From NCBI RefSeq assembly GCF_002860285.1, contig NZ_PGVF01000003.1, positions 1-64,000 of the forward strand: a DNA stretch of 64,000 bases, given 5' to 3'. The notes beneath the pieces were generated by a model. The model did not search any database and was not told the origin of the DNA. It was given only the letters and a program-made list of their open reading frames with translations. Of the stretch, positions 1 to 9,422 are shown piece by piece (position 1 is the stretch's first letter; each line of letters begins with the position of its first letter). This DNA is from Bacillus sp. M6-12. Its GTDB lineage: Bacteria; Bacillota; Bacilli; Bacillales; DSM-1321. Position numbers and translations under genes: made by a program.

Positions 1-190
1 GTTCAGTTTTCAAAGAGCAATATCATCGCATTTTATCATCGACATTTACTATCTTACCACACTAGTCATCAGTTGTCAACTTCTGCGAAACGAACGTTTT
101 ATTCATTTCTTCTTTATCACTGATTTGTAAGAAGTTTTCATCCTAGCAGCGAGATTAATGATAACACTTCGTAAAACGGTTGTCAACTTC
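1..190 (-). promoter_or_regulatory. Tandem rRNA operon promoters and boxA leader (rrn, reading out of the left edge)
   Basis: On the minus strand two near-consensus sigma-A promoters follow each other. P1 has TTGACA (181-186) and TATCAT (158-163) with 17 bp between. P2 has TTGACA (74-79) and TAAGAT (51-56), also with 17 bp between. Both -35 boxes sit in the same GAAGTTGACAAC context. Downstream lies TGCTCTTTG (11-19), the boxA antitermination element, in the TTTGAAAACTGAAC context that precedes 16S rRNA in Bacillus. The 16S gene itself would begin beyond position 1 and is not in the window. Bases 190-340 hold nothing I recognise. Confidence 0.85.
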
Positions 191-343
191 CGCGAAGTCA
201 AACGAGGGTGTAAATGAAATCTTTCCAATGACCAAATCATTGTTCCTTTTTAAGCATCTTTAATATAATATCTTTATTTCAATATGAAGTCAATACATTT
301 TATAAAAATGAAAACAGGGTAAAAGGTGAGGATATTTTTATGA

Positions 344-377
344 TAGAAGAATAACGGTATAATTCGCTATTCTTCTA
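344..377 (-). terminator. Hairpin downstream of the SMP-30 gene
   Basis: A 10-bp perfect inverted repeat (TAGAAGAATA / TATTCTTCTA) with a 14-base loop lies 22 bases past the stop of the SMP-30 gene. The following minus-strand sequence is A/T-rich but has no clean T run, so this is a weak or processing terminator. Confidence 0.5.
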
Positions 378-398
378 TATATAAAATCCGTTTATTTA

Positions 399-1274
399 TT
401 AGCCTTTAAAAAAGTAAGTTTCACTTCCACGGATATTTGTTTTTACCCGAAATAATCCTCCAGCCTGTGGCTGTTCTTCTAATGCATGATGATCTAAGCC
501 TTCGCGGGCAGTTGTGATAAATAATTCATCCAGGTCTGTTCCGCCAAAAACACAGGATGTTACATTTGCGACGGGCAAGGTTACGGATTCGAGTTTTTCA
601 CCATTTTGGGGATTCCATCTGGAAACCTGGTAGCCAGCAAAGTGCGCAATCCACAGCATGCCTTCTTCATCAATTGTCATTCCATCAGGAAATCCATCTT
701 CTTCGCTAAAATCGGCAACCACTCTTTTATTAGTGATAGTTCCTTTTTCTAAAGAAAAATCAAAGGCAGCAATTTGATTCGTGGGGGTATCAATGAAATA
801 CATGGTCTGATTTTGTTTATCCCATGCGATTCCATTGGATATCCCCAACTCATTTAACACCTGTTTCACATTCATGTCTGTATCCAGACAATAGAGTGCT
901 CCGCTTGCCCCGTTTCCATCAGCAGCCATTGTTCCAGCCCAAAAACGGCCTGCTGCATCACATTTTCCATCATTAAATCTGTTTTCGGGCAAGTTATCTT
1001 CCGGGTCAACAATAGGAGTCAGCGTTCCTGAAGGCAAATCCAGAATATGAAAGCCATTTTCTAAGGCGACTGCTAATCCTCCTGAACTGCGAGGAACTGC
1101 CGCCCCAACCGTTTGGTCAAGCTGAATTGTATCATTGGTACCCGTTCGAGGATTATATACGAAGACTTTTTTCTCTTTTATATCAATCCAATAGAGCAGC
1201 TGATTCCTGGCATCCCAGGCTGGCCCTTCGCCAAGGGTCGCTTTAGCATCGACAATTAGTTCTGCCTTGTTCAT
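399..1274 (-). CDS. SMP-30/gluconolactonase/LRE (regucalcin-like) family protein
   Basis: This 291-residue protein is a six-bladed beta-propeller of the SMP-30/gluconolaconase family, whose members hydrolyse sugar lactones with a divalent metal. Visible family signatures are the N-terminal LGEGPAWD (the metal-ligand Glu), NRFNDGKCDAAGRFWAGTM in the middle, SNGIAWD, and FPDGMTIDEEGMLWIAH near residue 200. The length is normal for the family. A GGAGGAAAAAA-type ribosome binding site precedes the ATG. It follows the aldose epimerase gene by 27 bases on the same strand, so the two are probably co-transcribed and act on a sugar or sugar lactone. The substrate cannot be read from the sequence. Confidence 0.85.
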   Translation of the reverse strand: MNKAELIVDAKATLGEGPAWDARNQLLYWIDIKEKKVFVYNPRTGTNDTIQLDQTVGAAVPRSSGGLAVALENGFHILDLPSGTLTPIVDPEDNLPENRFNDGKCDAAGRFWAGTMAADGNGASGALYCLDTDMNVKQVLNELGISNGIAWDKQNQTMYFIDTPTNQIAAFDFSLEKGTITNKRVVADFSEEDGFPDGMTIDEEGMLWIAHFAGYQVSRWNPQNGEKLESVTLPVANVTSCVFGGTDLDELFITTAREGLDHHALEEQPQAGGLFRVKTNIRGSETYFFKG

Positions 1275-1301
1275 TTTTTTCCTCCTCCTTGTAGAAATCC
1301 A

Positions 1302-2246
1302 CTAAGTATGTTCAACCAAGAGCGATGTTGTAAAAACCTTTTCTTCTTTAGGTTTCAAAGAACAGAGGCCTATAACCTTATCAGGCAGGCTGAGATTAGG
1401 TGCATTTGTGACCCATGAGTAAGGTTCAAGGGCGAGCAGGTTGTTTTTTCCTTCCATAGTAAAGACTACCCAATGCTGGTATCCTTTTTCTGCTTTATAT
1501 TTAATTTTTATTCCAGGATCACGATGTTCAATAATGGCAGGATAATTGTTTTTGATTGGATAAATTTCATCTAAGGAAAGGCCGCCAAGGTTCATGCCGT
1601 CTTTTAGCTGTTTTTTATAAGGAACCTTCAGCATTCGGCCTGTTGGCATGTTCCGGTCATTTAGTTCCCAATACTCATCAACATCCATAAACAGCAATGA
1701 GTCCTTCGCCGGAAAGTGGAAGGTTGTGTGAAAGCCAGTCCCTACTGGCATTGTTGTGCTGCTATTATTAATAATTGTAAGTGTCTGAATGATTTTGTTT
1801 CCTGTCAGTTGGATCGTCATTTCAATTGTAAAATCATGCGGGAACTGCCGGATGACTTCGGAATGGTTCTTTGCTATAAATTCGGTGACGATCACATTAT
1901 TTTTATTATCCAGCTTAGTGACATTCCATTTTTTATCATGAACCAAGCCGTGGATATGTGTATGATCTTCGGGGCGATTCATTTCGAATTGATATGTACG
2001 ATTATGAAATTCGAATGATGCACCATCGATCCGGTTTGGCGGGAATAAAACCGGTGTCCCGTATAATACATTCGCGCTATTAAACTCTTCCATATTTTTT
2101 GGGATTCTTAACAGTTCGAAATCTTTAATTTTGTCATATACGGAAATCAGGTTGCTTCCCTGATCAGGAAGAAGGATGATTTTGAGATAATCGTTTTCCA
2201 TTTCTATCGCAGGTTTATTGAGAAATCGTATGTTTTGGATAGCCAT
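1302..2246 (-). CDS. Aldose 1-epimerase (mutarotase) family protein
   Basis: This is a galactose-mutarotase-like beta-sandwich protein (about 314 residues), which would interconvert sugar anomers in the cytoplasm. Family signs are LLPDQGSNLISVYD near the N-terminus, HIHGLVHDKKW (the conserved His region), a GTGFHTTFHFP segment with the second catalytic His, and a C-terminal LLALEPYSWVTNAPN. I place the start at the ATG at 2244-2246, because an AAGGAGGAAAGC site lies directly upstream. A longer in-frame reading to 2294 would place that site inside the gene. It lies upstream of the SMP-30 gene in the same direction. Confidence 0.85.
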   Translation of the reverse strand: MAIQNIRFLNKPAIEMENDYLKIILLPDQGSNLISVYDKIKDFELLRIPKNMEEFNSANVLYGTPVLFPPNRIDGASFEFHNRTYQFEMNRPEDHTHIHGLVHDKKWNVTKLDNKNNVIVTEFIAKNHSEVIRQFPHDFTIEMTIQLTGNKIIQTLTIINNSSTTMPVGTGFHTTFHFPAKDSLLFMDVDEYWELNDRNMPTGRMLKVPYKKQLKDGMNLGGLSLDEIYPIKNNYPAIIEHRDPGIKIKYKAEKGYQHWVVFTMEGKNNLLALEPYSWVTNAPNLSLPDKVIGLCSLKPKEEKVFTTSLLVEHT

Positions 2247-2334
2247 TTGCTTTCCTCCTTTACTGACTGTTGGTCGTACGTTACTTAATACCACGGGGAA
2301 GAGGAATTATTCCATGATGGCTATCAAATGTTAA

Positions 2335-2368
2335 ATAAAAAGCGATTCCGCTAATATAGGAATCGCTT
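2335..2368 (-). terminator. Rho-independent terminator of proBA
   Basis: On the minus strand the stem GCGATTCC / GGAATCGC is followed by TTTTTATTT, located about 120 bases after the proA stop. Confidence 0.85.
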
Positions 2369-2404
2369 GTTGTTCTCGATAAGAAATTATTGCTTTTTTT
2401 ACAA

Positions 2405-2480
2405 GAACAGATGTCAGCTTCAGCGCCCAGCCCCGACGCCAGATTTTAGTCGACGTTCCTTTTGCCGCGTCGCTTCCGCT
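2405..2480. repeat. Possible fragment of a dispersed Bacillus GC-rich repeat
   Basis: The intergenic block is markedly more GC-rich than its surroundings. Its start (GTCAGCTTCAGCGCCCAGCC) resembles GC-rich intergenic repeats common in Bacillus. This is recognition from memory only; there is no second copy in the window to compare. Confidence 0.3.
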
Positions 2481-2486
2481 TTTTCT

Positions 2487-3734
2487 TTATTCACGAATTT
2501 GTCCGTTGCCATAAATAAAATATTTGCTGGATGTTAATGCCGGCAAGCCCATCGGTCCCCTGGCGTGCAGCTTTTGGGTGCTGATGCCGATTTCAGCACC
2601 ATAGCCGAATTCAAAGCCATCCGTAAATCTGGTAGAAGCATTGTGGTACACTGCTGCTGCATCAACTTTTGTCTGAAACAGGCTTGCATGCTGTGCGTTT
2701 TCTGTAATAATAGCTTCAGAATGCTTTGTGCCGTAAATATTAATATGCTGGATTGCTTCTTCAGTATCCTTAACAACCTTAACACTGATTGCTAGAGCTA
2801 AATATTCGGTGCCCCAGTCATCCTCAGATGCTTCTTTCGCTTTTGGGAAAGCTTCGCACACCGTTTCATCGCCAAAGATTTCCACTCTATTTCTGTTTAA
2901 TATATTTAGCAGGTTTTCCCCATGCGCAGCGAACCAATTTTCGTGAATCAAAATCGTTTCAATCGCATTGCAGACTGATGGCCGCTGAGTTTTTGCATTC
3001 AGCACAATCCGTTCAGCCATAGAAGGTTCAGCGGTTTCGTCAATAAAGATGTGACAATTGCCTGCCCCAGTTTCCAGAACGGGGACAGTAGATTCTTTTA
3101 CCACTGTTTCAATGAGGTTTTTTCCACCCCTTGGAATCAATACATCCAAAAACTCAGTCAGGGTAAAAAGCTCTTTAGCTGTTTCTCTGTTTGTATCTTC
3201 AATCAGCTGGACAGCCGCCTGTGGAATTACGGTTCTTTCCAGAGCTTTATGAATCGTTCTGACCAAAGCCAGATTTGAATGCTTTGCCGAGGAGCTTCCT
3301 CTTAAGATGACTGCGTTCCCTGTTTTTAAAGATAAAGTCGCGGCATCTATTGTTACATTTGGACGCGCTTCATAAATCATTCCAATAACGCCGATTGGCA
3401 CGCGCTTTTTAAGGATTTTTAAGCCATTATCCTTTTCAATCGTTTCAAGAGTTTCACCTATAGGGTCTTTTAATTTGACCAGTAGTCTGATTGCACTTGC
3501 CATATCTTCAATTCGCTTTTTATCAAGCAGCATGCGGTCCAATAAGGAGTCAGTAAATCCGTTTTGTTTTCCCTGCTCCAGGTCTTTGTTGTTCTCGGCA
3601 ATCAGAAAATCGGCATCTTTTAATAGCTGATCAGCAATAAAACCCAGGGCTTGGTTCTTATCCTCAGTCGAAATGCCAATCAGCGAATAGCTTGCTTTTT
3701 TTGCAGCTTCTCCTTTATTTCTGACCTCGCTCAT
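2487..3734 (-). CDS. proA: Glutamate-5-semialdehyde dehydrogenase (gamma-glutamyl phosphate reductase)
   Basis: The enzyme does the second step of proline synthesis: NADPH-dependent reduction of gamma-glutamyl phosphate to glutamate-5-semialdehyde. The 415-residue length is standard. Signatures include [20 protein letters not shown], the [10 protein letters not shown] segment, [11 protein letters not shown], and [10 protein letters not shown] with the catalytic Cys. The C-terminal [20 protein letters not shown] is diagnostic of ProA. It starts 12 bases after proB, so the two form one operon. Control comes from the T-box upstream of proB; a terminator follows at 2335-2368. Confidence 0.97.
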   Translation of the reverse strand: MSEVRNKGEAAKKASYSLIGISTEDKNQALGFIADQLLKDADFLIAENNKDLEQGKQNGFTDSLLDRMLLDKKRIEDMASAIRLLVKLKDPIGETLETIEKDNGLKILKKRVPIGVIGMIYEARPNVTIDAATLSLKTGNAVILRGSSSAKHSNLALVRTIHKALERTVIPQAAVQLIEDTNRETAKELFTLTEFLDVLIPRGGKNLIETVVKESTVPVLETGAGNCHIFIDETAEPSMAERIVLNAKTQRPSVCNAIETILIHENWFAAHGENLLNILNRNRVEIFGDETVCEAFPKAKEASEDDWGTEYLALAISVKVVKDTEEAIQHINIYGTKHSEAIITENAQHASLFQTKVDAAAVYHNASTRFTDGFEFGYGAEIGISTQKLHARGPMGLPALTSSKYFIYGNGQIRE

Positions 3735-3746
3735 TTAATCTCCCCC

Positions 3747-4841
3747 TTATGCTTTTACCCATTTATCACGGTGGATGACTTCAATTGAAGAAACAAGAAG
3801 CTCTATCTCTTCACTGCGTTTCCCCATTACTAGCTGTAATTCTTCTGATGAAAAAAGAACTTCTCCCTTGCCTAAAAGTCCTTTTGAACCGAATACCTCC
3901 ACCACGTCGCCTTTCTTGAAGACCCCCTTAATTTCTGAGATGCCTGCAGGAAGGAGACTTTTCCCTTTGTAAATCAATGCCTGCTCAGCGCCTTTATCGA
4001 CCGAAATTTTCCCTGACACAGGTGAATGCAGGGCAATCCACTGCTTGCTGCTGTTGATTGAAGCTATCGCGTCGGCTCCTATATAGGTTCCGTCCCCATT
4101 TCCTTCAATAATCTCTATTAACTTCTGACTGCCTGTACCTTTGCCTATAAAAATGCGGACACCCAGGGAAAGCGCCGTTTTAGCAGCGATCAGTTTGGAC
4201 TTCATTCCTCCTGTACCAAGATTGGAACCGGCACCTTCAGCACCTGCCAGTATTTCTTCGGATATGTGTGAAAGAAAGTCGTACCTTTTGGCAGACGGAT
4301 TTTCCCGAGGATTGGAATCATATAAACCATTAATATCAGTTAATATGATCAGCTGTTCAGCCTTGACCAGCCCGCTGACCAGCGCTGAAAGCATATCGTT
4401 ATCACCAAAAGTCAATTCGGCGACAGAAACGGTATCATTTTCGTTTATGATCGGCAAAATGCCGCGTTCCAGCAGCTCTGAAATTGTGGCAAAGGCGTTT
4501 TTGTATCGTTCTTTCTTGGAAAAATCATTTCGTGTAAGCAAAATTTGGGCCGGCACAATTCCAAACCGGCTTAACTGCTCGCGATATGCTTGGATTAACA
4601 GACTTTGGCCCACTGCGGCAGCCGCTTGCTTGCCTTTTAATGTAACGGGGCGTGAGGGGTATCCCAATTGTTTAAAGCCAGCCGCAACCGCTCCCGAAGA
4701 TACTAAAAGAACCTCGTGGCCTTGTGCCCGGAGATAGGAAATGGCCTGTATATGGTCAGTAAATTTCTCTTGGTCAATCTCCCCTCTTTTATTGGTAATG
4801 GAGCTGCTGCCTATTTTGACAACAATTCTTTTTTTAGCCAT
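3747..4841 (-). CDS. proB: Glutamate 5-kinase
   Basis: It phosphorylates glutamate to gamma-glutamyl phosphate, the committed and usually proline-inhibited step of proline synthesis. At 364 residues it has the amino-acid-kinase domain ([11 protein letters not shown] at the N-terminus, [42 protein letters not shown]). A C-terminal PUA domain spans about residues 275-355, as in full-length ProB. The ATG start is preceded by CAGGGGGAATTCTTA. It is the first gene behind the proline T-box, so it is induced when tRNA-Pro is uncharged. Confidence 0.97.
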   Translation of the reverse strand: MAKKRIVVKIGSSSITNKRGEIDQEKFTDHIQAISYLRAQGHEVLLVSSGAVAAGFKQLGYPSRPVTLKGKQAAAAVGQSLLIQAYREQLSRFGIVPAQILLTRNDFSKKERYKNAFATISELLERGILPIINENDTVSVAELTFGDNDMLSALVSGLVKAEQLIILTDINGLYDSNPRENPSAKRYDFLSHISEEILAGAEGAGSNLGTGGMKSKLIAAKTALSLGVRIFIGKGTGSQKLIEIIEGNGDGTYIGADAIASINSSKQWIALHSPVSGKISVDKGAEQALIYKGKSLLPAGISEIKGVFKKGDVVEVFGSKGLLGKGEVLFSSEELQLVMGKRSEEIELLVSSIEVIHRDKWVKA

Positions 4842-4881
4842 TAAGAATTCCCCCTGCTGAAAAGTGTTGTTAAGTTTTGCT

Positions 4882-5128
4882 CAATAAAAAAGCCCTTTTC
4901 ATCCTCTGAAAAAGGACGAAAAGGGCAAAGTTTCCGTGGTACCACCTTAATTGGATGCAAGAAGCATCCCGCTTTACCTTGATAACGCTAAGGGAAGCGC
5001 CTGTGTTTCGCACAGGACTCTGAAGGCAGGTTCGGCGGCTTTTCTGCGGCGGGGTCTTCCAGCTGATAAACCCTGCTCTCTGTCACATAAAGTTCCGCGT
5101 ACTATTCCTTCATTCACGTTCAATTATT
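4882..5128 (-). promoter_or_regulatory. Proline-specific T-box riboswitch of proBA
   Basis: On the minus strand, the 14-base T-box core AAGGTGGTACCACG is at 4935-4948. An intrinsic terminator follows, with stem GCCCTTTTCGTCC / GGATGAAAAGGGC and a run of T (4882-4926). The upstream stem-loops include GAACCTGCC with a CCT proline triplet at 5028-5030, the likely specifier codon. The B. subtilis proBA operon is known to carry a proline T-box. Uncharged tRNA-Pro would pair with the specifier and T-box and disrupt the terminator. Confidence 0.92.
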
Positions 5129-5134
5129 TTCTTT

Positions 5135-5163
5135 ATTATGATCAGTTTCCTTCCGCGTGTCAA
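5135..5163 (-). promoter_or_regulatory. Sigma-A promoter for the T-box/proBA transcript
   Basis: TTGACA (5158-5163) and CATAAT (5135-5140) are separated by 17 bp on the minus strand, placing transcription start just before the first T-box stem. Confidence 0.75.
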
Positions 5164-5196
5164 GACTGTTCTAATATTTCAAAAATTAAAATTCCA

Positions 5197-5829
5197 CTAA
5201 TACTGCTCAAATTTTTTCGAAAGAAGTTCCATCTCCTCATCAGGTAAAATGGCCGGTTCACCGATGCATTTTGCCTGGTAATAGATTCTTGAACAGAATT
5301 CAATTTCTTCGGCGATAGTAAAGGCTGTCTCAATAGTATGGGCTCCAGCGATCAGTCCGTGGTTTGCCAGCAGCACAGCCCGCCGGTCCTTCATGCCATT
5401 AAATGCACTTTCGGCTAATTCTTCTGTACCGAAGGTTTGATATGGTGCACACCTAATATTTGTTCCGCCAAATGCCGCCAAATAGGATACGGCAGGCAGA
5501 TCCCATCTCAAGGAGGCGATTGTAGCCGCATAGGCTGAATGTGTGTGCACAAGAGCATTTATATCCGGTCGTTTATTATAAAAAATTAAATGCATCGCCT
5601 TTTCGCTTGATGGTTTTCTTATGCCGCTAACAATCTTCCCATTTAAATCAAGAATTACCACATCTAAAGGTGTTGTCTGAAAGTAATCTATCCCGCTTGG
5701 ACTGATGGCCACTAGCTTTTTTTTAGAGTTGAAGATGCTAATATTTCCGCCAGTTCCCTTTGTTAGACCGCTAGAAATTAATTTTTTTCCATACTCGACT
5801 ACTTTTTCCCGTTCCTCCCGCAAAAGCAC
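5197..5829 (-). CDS. Class II aldolase (FucA/DrdA/Ald2-like)
   Basis: This 210-residue protein is a zinc-dependent class II aldolase/adducin-fold enzyme. It shows GTGGNISIF (phosphate-binding loop), the SPSG-D segment, KPSSEKAMHL with the catalytic Glu, ALVHTHSAYA with the zinc-binding HxH, and LLANHGLIAGA with the third zinc His. It starts at a GTG (5827-5829) behind AAAGGGGGG. It lies 23 bases after a methylthioribose-kinase-like gene. In the known DHAP shunt such an aldolase cleaves 5-deoxy- or 5-methylthio-ribulose-1-phosphate to DHAP and an aldehyde. MtnB dehydratase has the same fold, but the sequence looks closer to fuculose-phosphate aldolase. Confidence 0.85.
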   Translation of the reverse strand: MLLREEREKVVEYGKKLISSGLTKGTGGNISIFNSKKKLVAISPSGIDYFQTTPLDVVILDLNGKIVSGIRKPSSEKAMHLIFYNKRPDINALVHTHSAYAATIASLRWDLPAVSYLAAFGGTNIRCAPYQTFGTEELAESAFNGMKDRRAVLLANHGLIAGAHTIETAFTIAEEIEFCSRIYYQAKCIGEPAILPDEEMELLSKKFEQY

Positions 5830-5852
5830 ATGCTACCCCCCTTTTTTGCTTC

Positions 5853-7091
5853 TTAGCTCGTTTCTGGTCCCAGGTTTTTAAATTGGTACTTCATCGTTTG
5901 TACAAAGTCTCTCCCGCATTTGTAATTTTGCCGATTAATAATAAAAAGCTTGGCCGTTTGCAGGCAAAAACGTTCTGCTTTAATACGGTGCTCTTTATGA
6001 TCAATTGAAGTAATATCCCTCACCTTCGCGATACCGACAATGCGGCGGATCAGTTCAAGTCCGGCAATGCCTGCTGTATCCTTTAGAACTGCAGCTAAAA
6101 ACCAGCGGTCAAGCCCTTCCTCCTTGGCCATGACCTCGGTCGCATTATTCCCCCAGGCAGCCAAAAATTTTGCTGAAAACAAATCGAGTACCTGAATGAT
6201 TGTTTCTTCCATCCAGTCAGTGAATGAATTTTTGAGGTCACCTGCCGGCATGGTAACTTTTGCATTTGTCCAGGCAAAAATTAAATTGGCTATTATGTTG
6301 CCGATGTCATAGCCCATTGGACCATAAAACGCAAATTCCGGATCAATCACCTTTGTTGAGTTTTCACGCACAAAAACTGACCCTGTATGCAAATCACCGT
6401 GAAGCAGAGCCTGTGCATTTGTCATGTAATCTATTTTTAATTTTGCAGCCTCCAGACGAAGCCCTTTATCGTTATAGATATTCTCCTCAATCCATGCTTT
6501 ATTTTCAGGCAGCAATTCGTTTCGGCTGTAATAGTCATTGAATGGTTCTGAATAAACAAGATCCTCTGTTATTTCACAAAGCTCGGGATTGATGTAAGCT
6601 TTAACTTGTTCCTTTTTATCTTTATGATTCATAACAATATCAGAAGTCATCAGCAGTGTTTGGACCAGGAATGTGGATAAATGGTCTGCTAGCCCGGGGA
6701 AAATCTTTCGGGTCAAAAGTGCGGACCTTAAGATAACATGATCAGAAAGATCCTCCATAATGCAGGTGTTCATTTTATCATCATACAAGTAAACCTTGGG
6801 AACCAGCCCCGGTGCCAGTCTGCCCTGAAGCCTCAAAACATTTGATTCTATACAGATTCGGTTGGTGGAAAGCCTAAATTCATCAGAAATTCTGGCCGTT
6901 TCCCCAGCCTGTTTAACGATGATAGAGGTACCGGCATTCAAATTCACTAAACGAAACACATAGTTTAAATTCCCGTCGCCGATTTCCGTGCAGGTCACGT
7001 TATGCTCTTTCTCAAAAGCTGGCATTTTTTCACGGATATACTCTATGGCATCTTTAGGTTCCATTAAAAAGTAACGGTCAAATCTGGCCAT
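5853..7091 (-). CDS. mtnK: S-methyl-5-thioribose kinase (or 5-deoxyribose kinase)
   Basis: This 412-residue kinase phosphorylates the C1 hydroxyl of 5-methylthioribose (or 5-deoxyribose) for recycling after SAM-dependent reactions. Diagnostic MTR-kinase motifs are [10 protein letters not shown] (residues 38-47), [10 protein letters not shown] (231-240, with the catalytic Asp) and [17 protein letters not shown] (249-265). The ATG follows an AGGAGG site. The usual neighbours of the methionine salvage pathway (mtnA, mtnB, mtnD, mtnW, mtnX) are not in the window, and I found no SAM riboswitch in the 290 bases upstream. The partner is instead a class II aldolase. Confidence 0.9.
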   Translation of the reverse strand: MARFDRYFLMEPKDAIEYIREKMPAFEKEHNVTCTEIGDGNLNYVFRLVNLNAGTSIIVKQAGETARISDEFRLSTNRICIESNVLRLQGRLAPGLVPKVYLYDDKMNTCIMEDLSDHVILRSALLTRKIFPGLADHLSTFLVQTLLMTSDIVMNHKDKKEQVKAYINPELCEITEDLVYSEPFNDYYSRNELLPENKAWIEENIYNDKGLRLEAAKLKIDYMTNAQALLHGDLHTGSVFVRENSTKVIDPEFAFYGPMGYDIGNIIANLIFAWTNAKVTMPAGDLKNSFTDWMEETIIQVLDLFSAKFLAAWGNNATEVMAKEEGLDRWFLAAVLKDTAGIAGLELIRRIVGIAKVRDITSIDHKEHRIKAERFCLQTAKLFIINRQNYKCGRDFVQTMKYQFKNLGPETS

Positions 7092-7333
7092 ACCTGGCAG
7101 CCTCCTTATCCTGAGATAGCCAATGTGTTAATTGATTCCTTTTATCATCTTATGGCCTTTTTTGCAGGCTATTACCTTTAGAGAAAGAAACAATCAATAG
7201 TGCACCTTCCCTCCCGTGCATTTGCTGACACAATAATGGTGCTGTGGCGAATTTACACTGAAAAATTTTCCGTTTAATTAAAATATTTTTTTTCTTATGA
7301 AAAAAAAACAGCGCAGCTCCGCCCGTTTCCATA

Positions 7334-7368
7334 ATAAAAACGCATGGACGTTTGATAGTCCATGCGTT
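7334..7368 (-). terminator. Rho-independent terminator after the DUF3219 gene
   Basis: The 11-bp stem AACGCATGGAC / GTCCATGCGTT is followed by TTTTATT on the minus strand, 13 bases past the stop of the DUF3219 gene. Bases 7092-7330 between this terminator and mtnK hold no gene I can support. Confidence 0.9.
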
Positions 7369-7381
7369 GAAATAGTAAACT

Positions 7382-7672
7382 TTATCGTTCAATCAGCTCT
7401 AAATGGAAAATTCCTACTGCGTCTGCTTCGTACAGATTTGTTACGGATGTGGAGTAATTATGAATAGTTCCTTTAAATTTCAGTTTGTGGGACGGTACTT
7501 CCACATCAAAATCATTTTCATACAACAAGGTAGTGATATCATGGTACTCGCTGTGATTCACCTGAAAATCTACAATGATTTTCTCGACTTCTTTGCCGTT
7601 CTTTATTACTTTTTCTGCTCTGAGTTCATTGATCTTTATTATTTTGGAGTTAAGCAGGATATGATCAGCCAT
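7382..7672 (-). CDS. DUF3219 family protein (YkvR-like)
   Basis: This 96-residue protein resembles B. subtilis YkvR (DUF3219), a small all-beta protein of unknown role. The matching core is VNHSEYHDITTLLYENDFDVEVP followed by the NYSTSVTNLYE segment near residue 75, both characteristic of the family (shown here in parts). The length equals the family's usual 96 residues. The ATG is preceded by AGATGGGAGATG. It is monocistronic, with its own terminator. Confidence 0.8.
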   Translation of the reverse strand: MADHILLNSKIIKINELRAEKVIKNGKEVEKIIVDFQVNHSEYHDITTLLYENDFDVEVPSHKLKFKGTIHNYSTSVTNLYEADAVGIFHLELIER

Positions 7673-7765
7673 TGAAAAACATCTCCCATCTATTAATTAG
7701 GGAATAGTAGCATTAATCAAAGGCTCTTTTCAAGTAAAGAGGTTCATCGATCCTGCTGCAGGTGA

Positions 7766-8815
7766 TCAAAAGATTCCCTTAACCTCATTTATCAATTGAA
7801 TTGTTCTTATATTTTCAAGAACCCTTTCAGTTATATCCTGCTTAGGAATGAAAGGGTATGTTTTCAGTTCATCGATTTGGCTGACATCATCGAACCAATC
7901 TTTTTTTGATAGCCTAATCGGCGGAACATCATTCCACGCCACAGATAATTCTGGGCTGTAGATCTTACCGGGTGACTTATGCACTGAGAAAAGGGGTGCC
8001 CAGTAGTCTGCACGGGAGCCTGTGTGGGGAATGCTTTGTGCAAACTCCCATATTCCTTTATAAATTTTAGGATGCTGGAATAATAGCTGGTAAAGCTTTT
8101 TACCTGTCATAATTCTTTTTTGGGGATCGTTAAAACCATTTACTATCAGCCCTGTAAGTGAATAAAGACCATTTTTCCTTTTTTTATATGGAAAAATAAC
8201 GGCCGTTAGACCCAGCAATTCCTGTAGCTGAAAATCTATTTTCTTCAGTATGTCAGCATTTTTCGGCTGGCTGAGGACTCTGTTTTCCAGCATTTGCTGT
8301 TCATTGATGATAAGAGCAGCTGTCAGGAATAAGGAATTTTGTTCAGCCAAAAAAAGTTCCCAAATAGGGTACATAAAACGGGATATATGAAAAAGCGGCA
8401 GAGTTCTTCTTAAACATAATCCTGTTTCTTTGGCTTGCTCGTATAAAAGCAGCTGAGGATAAGCATCAGAAAAAATGGCTGCGTTGGCCTGTTCAAGCAA
8501 AGTAAAATAGCTATCGCGGTCACTTTCACTTATCAAATGCTTCATTGCCGAACCCTTTAGATCGGTCATATGGTATCCGCCATTCCGTGATACCATATGC
8601 GCTAAAAGTGACCAATGGATTTCAGGATTTTTCGTATAAAAAGCCAAATACGCCTGCGTTCTCGTTACATTATTTCTGTTCCATTTTTCTGTCTCTGCCC
8701 GTACGGATTTTACGAGCTCTGTTTCATGAGGAAGCAGCCATTGTGGCTGATGTTTGCTGCTGGCAAGCTCTTTTTGTAAAGAGCATTTTAAAGCGGCAAA
8801 TGCCGTGCCGTTCAA
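7766..8815 (-). CDS. DUF2515 family protein (YppC-like)
   Basis: This protein of at least 349 residues matches the Bacillus DUF2515 family (YppC) through NRNNVTRTQAYLAFY, PEIHWSLLAHMVSRNGGYHM and TDLKGS near the N-terminus. The family has no known function. The TTG at 8813-8815 has no convincing ribosome binding site. The frame stays open upstream for 25 codons, with no ATG, GTG or TTG in them. A perfect AGGAGGT lies at 8897-8903, and six bases after it the in-frame codon is ATT (8888-8890). The true start may therefore be an AUU codon, as known for infC. Confidence 0.75.
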   Translation of the reverse strand: MNGTAFAALKCSLQKELASSKHQPQWLLPHETELVKSVRAETEKWNRNNVTRTQAYLAFYTKNPEIHWSLLAHMVSRNGGYHMTDLKGSAMKHLISESDRDSYFTLLEQANAAIFSDAYPQLLLYEQAKETGLCLRRTLPLFHISRFMYPIWELFLAEQNSLFLTAALIINEQQMLENRVLSQPKNADILKKIDFQLQELLGLTAVIFPYKKRKNGLYSLTGLIVNGFNDPQKRIMTGKKLYQLLFQHPKIYKGIWEFAQSIPHTGSRADYWAPLFSVHKSPGKIYSPELSVAWNDVPPIRLSKKDWFDDVSQIDELKTYPFIPKQDITERVLENIRTIQLINEVKGIF

Positions 8816-9080
8816 AATATTCCTGTCATCTTCCTCGCTCCCGCTTAACCAAGCTTTTAGGGGGGATAATGCAGATAGAAATGTAAAAATAGTTCTACCT
8901 CCTCTTTTGCGAAATTCCCTTTCCTTTTATTAAGTACTGTTTTTACGGAATAAAGCCGGTTTTGAGAAGTGAGAGGACTGTTCATGGATTCATTTTTCCT
9001 GAATTAAGCGGTTTTTCTCAGAAAGCTTCTTCTTCAGGCCATTTATTAGAATACTTTTCTTATTAGCGGGTATAGGCTGC

Positions 9081-9116
9081 AAAAAGAGGACCTGCCAAAC
9101 GTCGGCAAGCCCTCCT
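9081..9116 (-). terminator. Rho-independent terminator of the YjcZ-type gene
   Basis: Minus-strand stem GAGGGCTTGCC / GGCAGGTCCTC followed by TTTTT, directly after the tiny YjcZ-like gene. Bases 8905-9080 hold nothing else I recognise. Confidence 0.85.
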
Positions 9117-9121
9117 AAATA

Positions 9122-9220
9122 TTAATATCCTCCGTAACAAGCGCCGATGATAATCAACAAAATGAATAAAACGACTAGAAGCGCGAAGCCGCAGCCGTAT
9201 CCGTATCCGCCACCTGACAT
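9122..9220 (-). CDS. YjcZ-family tiny membrane protein (32 aa)
   Basis: This short ORF encodes 32 residues that start [17 protein letters not shown], continue with a hydrophobic stretch rich in Leu/Ile, and end ACYGGY. This is the hallmark layout of the YjcZ family of sporulation-associated mini-proteins in Bacillus: a Gly/Tyr-rich N-terminus, one membrane helix, then Cys and Gly/Tyr. An AGGTGA site lies 6 bases before the ATG, and a strong terminator follows. The role is unknown; family members are found in spores or are made during sporulation. Confidence 0.85.
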   Translation of the reverse strand: MSGGGYGYGCGFALLVVLFILLIIIGACYGGY

Positions 9221-9422
9221 GAAGTTCACCTGCCTTTTTTATATGGAAACCCTTGAGTGATTCGGTTTCTCTTTATCCTATGTACAAGCGAAATAAATGT
9301 CAGTCTTAATTAACAAAATCCACATTCCCCCATTGGCGAATCGATTTAGGATCATAGAAGGGTAGTGAATGAATTTGAGTTTTTTGAAGAAAAATATGTA
9401 TGATGAAAGGAGGTTTTACTAA

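Noticed and set aside
7092-7392. A SAM (S-box) riboswitch expected upstream of mtnK.
   Set aside because: The conserved S-box core segments were not found on the minus strand; only a terminator for the neighbouring gene is present.
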